Positions 5,780 to 7,726 of a stretch of 7,726 bases of DNA are shown here, piece by piece; position 1 is the stretch's first letter; every line of letters starts with the position of its first letter. The notes beneath the pieces were generated by a model. It saw nothing but the letters and a program-made list of their open reading frames with translations, did not search any database and was not told the DNA's origin. A program made the position numbers and the translations under genes. The stretch is from Candidatus Delongbacteria bacterium. GTDB lineage: Bacteria; CAIWAD01; BS150m-G50. The DNA lies in the NCBI GenBank assembly GCA_016784425.1, contig JADHUQ010000110.1:1-7726 (forward strand). Reading direction: 5' to 3'.

Positions 5780-7066
5780 TTGCCAGATCTGATCAAGACA
5801 AAAACAGCGGTGGTCCGGTTATGGTTACGGGTGGAGCAGGGCGCTTTCCTGGATAAGGTTCTGCCGGAACTGCGTCGGGGGGATATCAATGGTGATCTGG
5901 CCGAGTACCTCCTGCGGGGTATGCTCGATCATAAGCTGGAATTGCTCTGGGCGGCCGGTCTGGTCTACACCCGCTTTAACGATCTGCCCCCGCGCCTGCG
6001 GGCCTTACTGCTGCTGAGTATCTTTCAATTGCGCTACAGCCAGGTGCCGGCCCCGCTGATTGTGAGCGAGGCGGTAAACACAGTCCGGGAACTGAAACTG
6101 CCGCACCTTACCGGAGTTGCTAATGCCGGTTTACGCAAATCACAACTACGGGCAGAACCGAACGCTACCGATTTTGTTTCCCGAACCGCATTCCTGGCTG
6201 TGGTAACCTCACTGCCTGAATGGATCCTGGAACTGCTTCAGCAGGACTATCCCACCATCGACCCCCTGGAGATGGTGGCAGGTTACCGTGCCAGTCGACG
6301 CCCCTGGTTGCGTCGGGTGCGTCAACGCTATACATTGCAGCAGCTGGAAGCGGAAACCACCGCAGCAGGTGTCGAGTTGATGCAGGCACCCTGGAACGGT
6401 TTGTATTATTCACCGGTGAACCACACCCCGGCGCAGGTAGCAGCTGTAAAAAGGGGTGATATGATTGTGCATGATGTCAGCGCTGCAGCAGCGGTGGAAT
6501 TGCTGGCACCAACGGCCGGTGATCGGGTGCTGGATTGTTGTGCCGCACCGGGGGGCAAGCTGCGACAGCTGCTGGAGTTACAGCCGCAGGTCAGCGTTAC
6601 CGCCGTGGAAAAGGACAGTGGCCGCTTCCGCTCTCTGGGACGCCTGCTGCTCAACGATGAGAGAATAGAGCTGAGACAGGATGATCTGCTGGAGCTGCAG
6701 GAGGAAAAATACGACTGCATCCTGCTGGATGTCCCTTGTTCTGGTTCCGGTAACTACGGTAAGAAACCGGATTCCCGTTACCGCCACGGGTCGAAAGAAC
6801 TGGCGGAGTTGCTGCCATTGCAACAGGCACTTCTAAGCAGGGCCGCCGGTCTGCTGGCTGTAGGCGGACGACTGGTCTACAGCACCTGCAGTCTGTTTAA
6901 AGCTGAGAACGAGCAACAGGTTGCAGTTTTCCTCAGGGAGCAACCGGAGTTCAGGCTGGTCGGGCAGAAGCAAGACAGCCTGCCCTGGTCAGCGCCGGGC
7001 CAGGTTAAGTTCACCCCCTGGGAACACCACACCGGCGGTGCTTTTGCCGCTTTGCTGACGAGGTAA
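5780..7066 (+). CDS. rsmB: 16S rRNA (cytosine-C5)-methyltransferase RsmB
   Basis: RsmB (Sun/Fmu) methylates C967 (E. coli numbering) of 16S rRNA with S-adenosylmethionine as donor. The 428-residue protein has an N-terminal NusB-like RNA-binding domain (about 1-130, including VEQGAFLDKVLPEL and VSEAVNTVRELKLP). The Rossmann methyltransferase domain follows from about 225. VLDCCAAPGGK (250-260) is the SAM-binding motif I. Cys320 in DVPCSGSG (318-325, motif IV) and Cys370 in YSTCS (367-371, motif VI) are the two cysteines of m5C methyltransferases; the motif VI cysteine is the nucleophile. TGGAFAALL near the end is the closing strand. The region after motif IV (NYGKKPDSRYR) is the family's usual RRHPD-type segment in a divergent form. 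TTG at 5780 is preferred, and a longer version from TTG 5753 would add 9 residues. GAGG inside its last codons (7060-7063) serves the next gene. Confidence 0.93.
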   Translation: MPDLIKTKTAVVRLWLRVEQGAFLDKVLPELRRGDINGDLAEYLLRGMLDHKLELLWAAGLVYTRFNDLPPRLRALLLLSIFQLRYSQVPAPLIVSEAVNTVRELKLPHLTGVANAGLRKSQLRAEPNATDFVSRTAFLAVVTSLPEWILELLQQDYPTIDPLEMVAGYRASRRPWLRRVRQRYTLQQLEAETTAAGVELMQAPWNGLYYSPVNHTPAQVAAVKRGDMIVHDVSAAAAVELLAPTAGDRVLDCCAAPGGKLRQLLELQPQVSVTAVEKDSGRFRSLGRLLLNDERIELRQDDLLELQEEKYDCILLDVPCSGSGNYGKKPDSRYRHGSKELAELLPLQQALLSRAAGLLAVGGRLVYSTCSLFKAENEQQVAVFLREQPEFRLVGQKQDSLPWSAPGQVKFTPWEHHTGGAFAALLTR

Positions 7067-7070
7067 CATG

Positions 7071-7726
7071 ATGAGTCGGACTTTCAAACTGCTGCTCTAT
7101 CTGCTGCTGCTGCTGGTAGCCCTGCTGGTTCTGACCTGGACCATGGACACCCTGGTCATGCCCCGTTATACCCGTCAGACGGTGGGGCGGGTACTGCCGG
7201 ATGTCCAGAATCTGAATCTGCTGGAAGCACAGCGTCAACTGGGACATCTTCAACTGCAGTCTGTAGTCGATTCTCGTCGCAGCTCACTTTCACCTGCCGG
7301 TACCGTCATCTATCAAACCCCGCAACCAGGCATTGAAGTCAAACCGGGGCGGCGTATTCACCTGACTGTCTCGTCGGGTCGTGCCAGCCTGGTCCTGCCC
7401 AAACTGATCGGGCGATCCAGCCGTCAGGTGGAGTTGGCACTGAACGATGCTGGTCTGCCGTTGGAGCAGGTACTGGAGCAGGTCGCTTTTGACAGCCTGG
7501 CACCACGCGGGGTCGTTATCGGCCAGAGTGTTGCGGCGGGTGACTCACTGCGACTGGATGACACTCTCACCATTATTATCAGCCTGGGGTTTCCGGTTGA
7601 CTCACTGCTGGTACCGGATATTCTAAGACAGAGCGAGGTCAGAGCCCGCAGGAGTCTTCTGCTACAGGGTTTGAAGATCGGGGAGATTGAATACCAGTAC
7701 TACGCCGCTGTGTCACCGGACCAGGT
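7071..7726 (+). CDS. Membrane-anchored PASTA-domain protein, 5' part
   Basis: This open frame runs from ATG to the right edge without a stop; 218 residues are visible. Residues 7-29 form one strongly hydrophobic helix (LLLYLLLLLVALLVL core), preceded by Arg and Lys, so the rest should face the periplasm. Three PASTA-like repeats follow, at about 40-103, 104-173 and 174 to the edge. Each has the pattern of a hydrophobic/Pro start (VLPDV, VLPKL, LVPDI), an amphipathic helix ending near L/AGL, a middle strand (GTVIYQTPQPG in repeat 1, GVVIGQSVAAG in repeat 2) and a closing strand (IHLTVSSG, LTIIISLG). PASTA domains bind peptidoglycan or muropeptides in Ser/Thr kinases and penicillin-binding proteins. 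No kinase or transpeptidase domain precedes the repeats here, and the C-terminus is not seen. The start could be ATG 7068 or 7071; GAGG at 7060-7063 gives 7-base spacing to 7071. The gene follows rsmB by 4 bases, so it is probably co-transcribed. Confidence 0.85.
   Translation, partial: MSRTFKLLLYLLLLLVALLVLTWTMDTLVMPRYTRQTVGRVLPDVQNLNLLEAQRQLGHLQLQSVVDSRRSSLSPAGTVIYQTPQPGIEVKPGRRIHLTVSSGRASLVLPKLIGRSSRQVELALNDAGLPLEQVLEQVAFDSLAPRGVVIGQSVAAGDSLRLDDTLTIIISLGFPVDSLLVPDILRQSEVRARRSLLLQGLKIGEIEYQYYAAVSPDQ

Overview
The window is a compact run of genes, all on the + strand, from the chromosome of a Gram-negative (diderm) bacterium that makes lipid A. The order is bamA (3' part), skp/ompH, lpxD, a fused lpxC-fabZ, lpxA, a LipM-like lipoyl-cofactor acyltransferase, a 182-base gap, rsmB, and the 5' part of a membrane-anchored PASTA-repeat protein. 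The single-chain LpxC-FabZ protein, with an extra stretch of about 25 residues in its LpxC half, is typical of the Bacteroidetes/Chlorobi (FCB) superphylum and allied candidate phyla. GC content looks mid-50s by eye, higher than in most Bacteroidetes. This fits a lineage such as Marinimicrobia, KSB1 or Calditrichaeota, but the exact phylum cannot be fixed from the sequence alone.

Bases 1-4809 form the outer-membrane biogenesis block. BamA inserts beta-barrel proteins and Skp/OmpH chaperones them through the periplasm. LpxA, LpxC and LpxD carry out the first three steps of lipid A synthesis, and FabZ makes the trans-2-enoyl-ACP of fatty-acid elongation. The genes are very tightly packed: skp/lpxD abut (TGA then ATG), lpxD/lpxC-fabZ overlap by 8 bases, lpxC-fabZ/lpxA overlap by 4 (ATGA), and lpxA overlaps the LipM-like gene by 4 (GTGA). 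This suggests one transcript with translational coupling. lpxB, which commonly follows lpxA in proteobacteria, is not in this window.

Bases 4806-7726 are less obviously linked. The LipM-like protein keeps a cysteine and a lysine expected of an octanoyltransferase. The gap that follows has no recognisable gene, only a doubtful 33-codon ORF. RsmB (16S rRNA m5C methyltransferase) starts most plausibly at a TTG with a good ribosome binding site. The last gene has one N-terminal membrane helix followed by tandem PASTA domains and runs off the end of the window.

I saw no RNA genes, mobile elements, CRISPR arrays or convincing terminators. The points most worth checking are the acyl-chain ruler residues of LpxA and LpxD, the coupling of a lipoylation gene to lpxA, and the kinase-less PASTA protein beside rsmB.
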